Assembly: GCA_015222295.1 (NCBI GenBank)
Contig: JADFUZ010000098.1
Location: forward strand, 1 to 5,204
Length of the DNA stretch: 5,204 nt
Source of the DNA: Chloroflexota bacterium
GTDB taxonomy: Bacteria; Chloroflexota; Dehalococcoidia; GIF9; AB-539-J10
Direction: 5' to 3'
Shown here: positions 4,368 through 5,204 of the stretch, piece by piece
Layout: each line of letters starts with the position of its first letter
Numbering within the stretch: the first letter of the stretch is position 1
Translations under genes and position numbers: made by a program
Notes under the pieces: generated by a model
Databases searched by the model: none
What the model saw: only the letters and a program-made list of their open reading frames with translations
What the model was told of the DNA's origin: nothing

Positions 4368-4385
4368 GGACAAAGCGAGGCTTCA

Positions 4386-5204
4386 ATGTCTTTAATCGGA
4401 AAGATAAGGGAGGCGATACCTCCGAGACGGGAGGTCTCCTGGGAGCGATGTGAGTTTCCAAGCCCAGATCAGCTATGGCTTGCCTCATTCCATAATCCGC
4501 GTGAATGGCATATGGGTGCCGTGGGGTGGCAGTTCTCTTTGGTATCGGTCAGTGACGGCACAGCGATTTATGATACGGCACTCAAGAGACTGTCTGAAGG
4601 GTCAGGAGTGCGTTGCCCTGTGAATTACGTGCCTTGGAGAGCCGACAGTGTGATGTTGGCATTGTTGACATGGGACGAGGGCCTAGTGCTCTTTGACATC
4701 GGTGCGATGAGCAAGTGTCAGTGTGGACTTGATGAAAGCCCATATAGTGCTCAATGGGCTCCCCGCGGGAATCATTTGCTTGTCTCTTTTCGTGATCGTC
4801 TTACGTTGCTGGACGGCGCAGGAAACTTCGTGGCAAATGCGGATTGGAAGTCCGCTGAGCACGAACTACCACACACTGGATGGTTAGGTTCGGGCGAGGT
4901 GTTCTTTGCAATAGGTCGGACCTCGAAGCGAGCAAAACCAAGAATTGGGTTTTTCAAGGCAGATGACGGCTCAGTTGTTGGGAAACAGTCGCTGGATCCA
5001 AAGGAACTGGTGCCATATGAGGCGGAGAGGTACAAGAGCGCTCCACGTGGTCAATACTCTCTGATTGTGTCTCCTTCGACTCGTGCAGTCGGTTCTTTGC
5101 TGGATGTGTGGAGTGAGGTAGTTTACGACCAAGAGAGGGAGTTGCTCTTTCTATCGACCTATAGGCCGGTGAGTGGGATCTTCGAGTTGGACGGGCATCC
5201 GGCC
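4386..5204 (+). CDS. Hypothetical protein with weak beta-propeller features, 3' end beyond window
   Basis: An uninterrupted frame of 273 codons from ATG 4386 to the last base; the stop is outside the window. GAGG (4377-4380) sits 5 bases before the start and a good promoter lies 150 bases upstream. No signal peptide or membrane segment is seen. The sequence has the spacing of WD40-like beta-propeller blades: VSVSDGTAIYD (53-63), LVLFDIGAM, then YSAQWAPRGNHLLVSF, RDRLTLLDGAGN (about residues 119-147), and VFFAIGRT later. The segment with AQWAPRGNHLLVS followed by LLD is the clearest blade. Such proteins usually serve as binding scaffolds; no specific partner can be named and the family is not recognised. 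Codon use and composition look coding throughout. It may be the gene of a further cassette beginning at 4362. Confidence 0.75.
   Translation, partial: MSLIGKIREAIPPRREVSWERCEFPSPDQLWLASFHNPREWHMGAVGWQFSLVSVSDGTAIYDTALKRLSEGSGVRCPVNYVPWRADSVMLALLTWDEGLVLFDIGAMSKCQCGLDESPYSAQWAPRGNHLLVSFRDRLTLLDGAGNFVANADWKSAEHELPHTGWLGSGEVFFAIGRTSKRAKPRIGFFKADDGSVVGKQSLDPKELVPYEAERYKSAPRGQYSLIVSPSTRAVGSLLDVWSEVVYDQERELLFLSTYRPVSGIFELDGHPA

Noticed and set aside
4772..5035. 87-aa minus-strand frame
   Set aside because: It lies opposite the long plus-strand gene and its composition is that of a shadow frame.
1..5204. CRISPR array or rRNA
   Set aside because: No regularly spaced repeats and no conserved rRNA segments were seen.

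Overview
This window looks like a piece of a chromosomal or mobile integron from an environmental bacterium. It opens with the last 54 codons of a tyrosine recombinase whose tail (LLGH, then QRYTHV, then VRSPLDKL) resembles integron integrases (IntI). It continues into a probable attI site and a degenerate array of gene cassettes, all read on the + strand. The host cannot be named from the sequence. The integrase points the same way as the cassettes, which is the unusual (inverted) layout known from a minority of integrons such as that of Treponema denticola. An IS5-type transposase fossil and a group II intron reverse-transcriptase fossil lie in the array, both common in integron neighbourhoods.

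Layout. 1-165: intI 3' end. 140-241: a 33-codon leader ORF with a strong ribosome binding site. 175-232: two near-identical repeats, each holding a CGAAC-N2-GTTCG dyad, in the probable attI. 244-1046: cassette 1, encoding a SUKH (SMI1/KNR4) immunity-like protein, closed by an attC whose inverse core is the exact complement of the cassette's own first bases. 1041-2858: a scrambled stretch holding the dead IS5 transposase N-terminus, an intact 259-aa protein of unknown function, the reverse-transcriptase fossil and a two-helix membrane protein reading on from that fossil. 2859-2935: a textbook attC. 2930-3807: the next cassette, with a membrane-anchored alpha/beta-hydrolase-fold protein whose nucleophile and catalytic histidine positions are both changed. 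3808-4170: no recognisable gene. 4173-4236: a terminator running straight into a good sigma-70-type promoter. 4386 to the window end: a long open frame, still open at base 5204, with weak beta-propeller features.

How the parts fit. The integrase would insert and excise cassettes at attI and the attC sites. Cassette 1 lies next to attI, has no strong ribosome binding site of its own and may depend on the leader ORF for translation, as described for ORF-11 of class 1 integrons. The later cassettes no longer pair with their own starts, so the middle of the array appears to have been joined by deletions and insertions rather than by integrase alone. The last gene has its own promoter.
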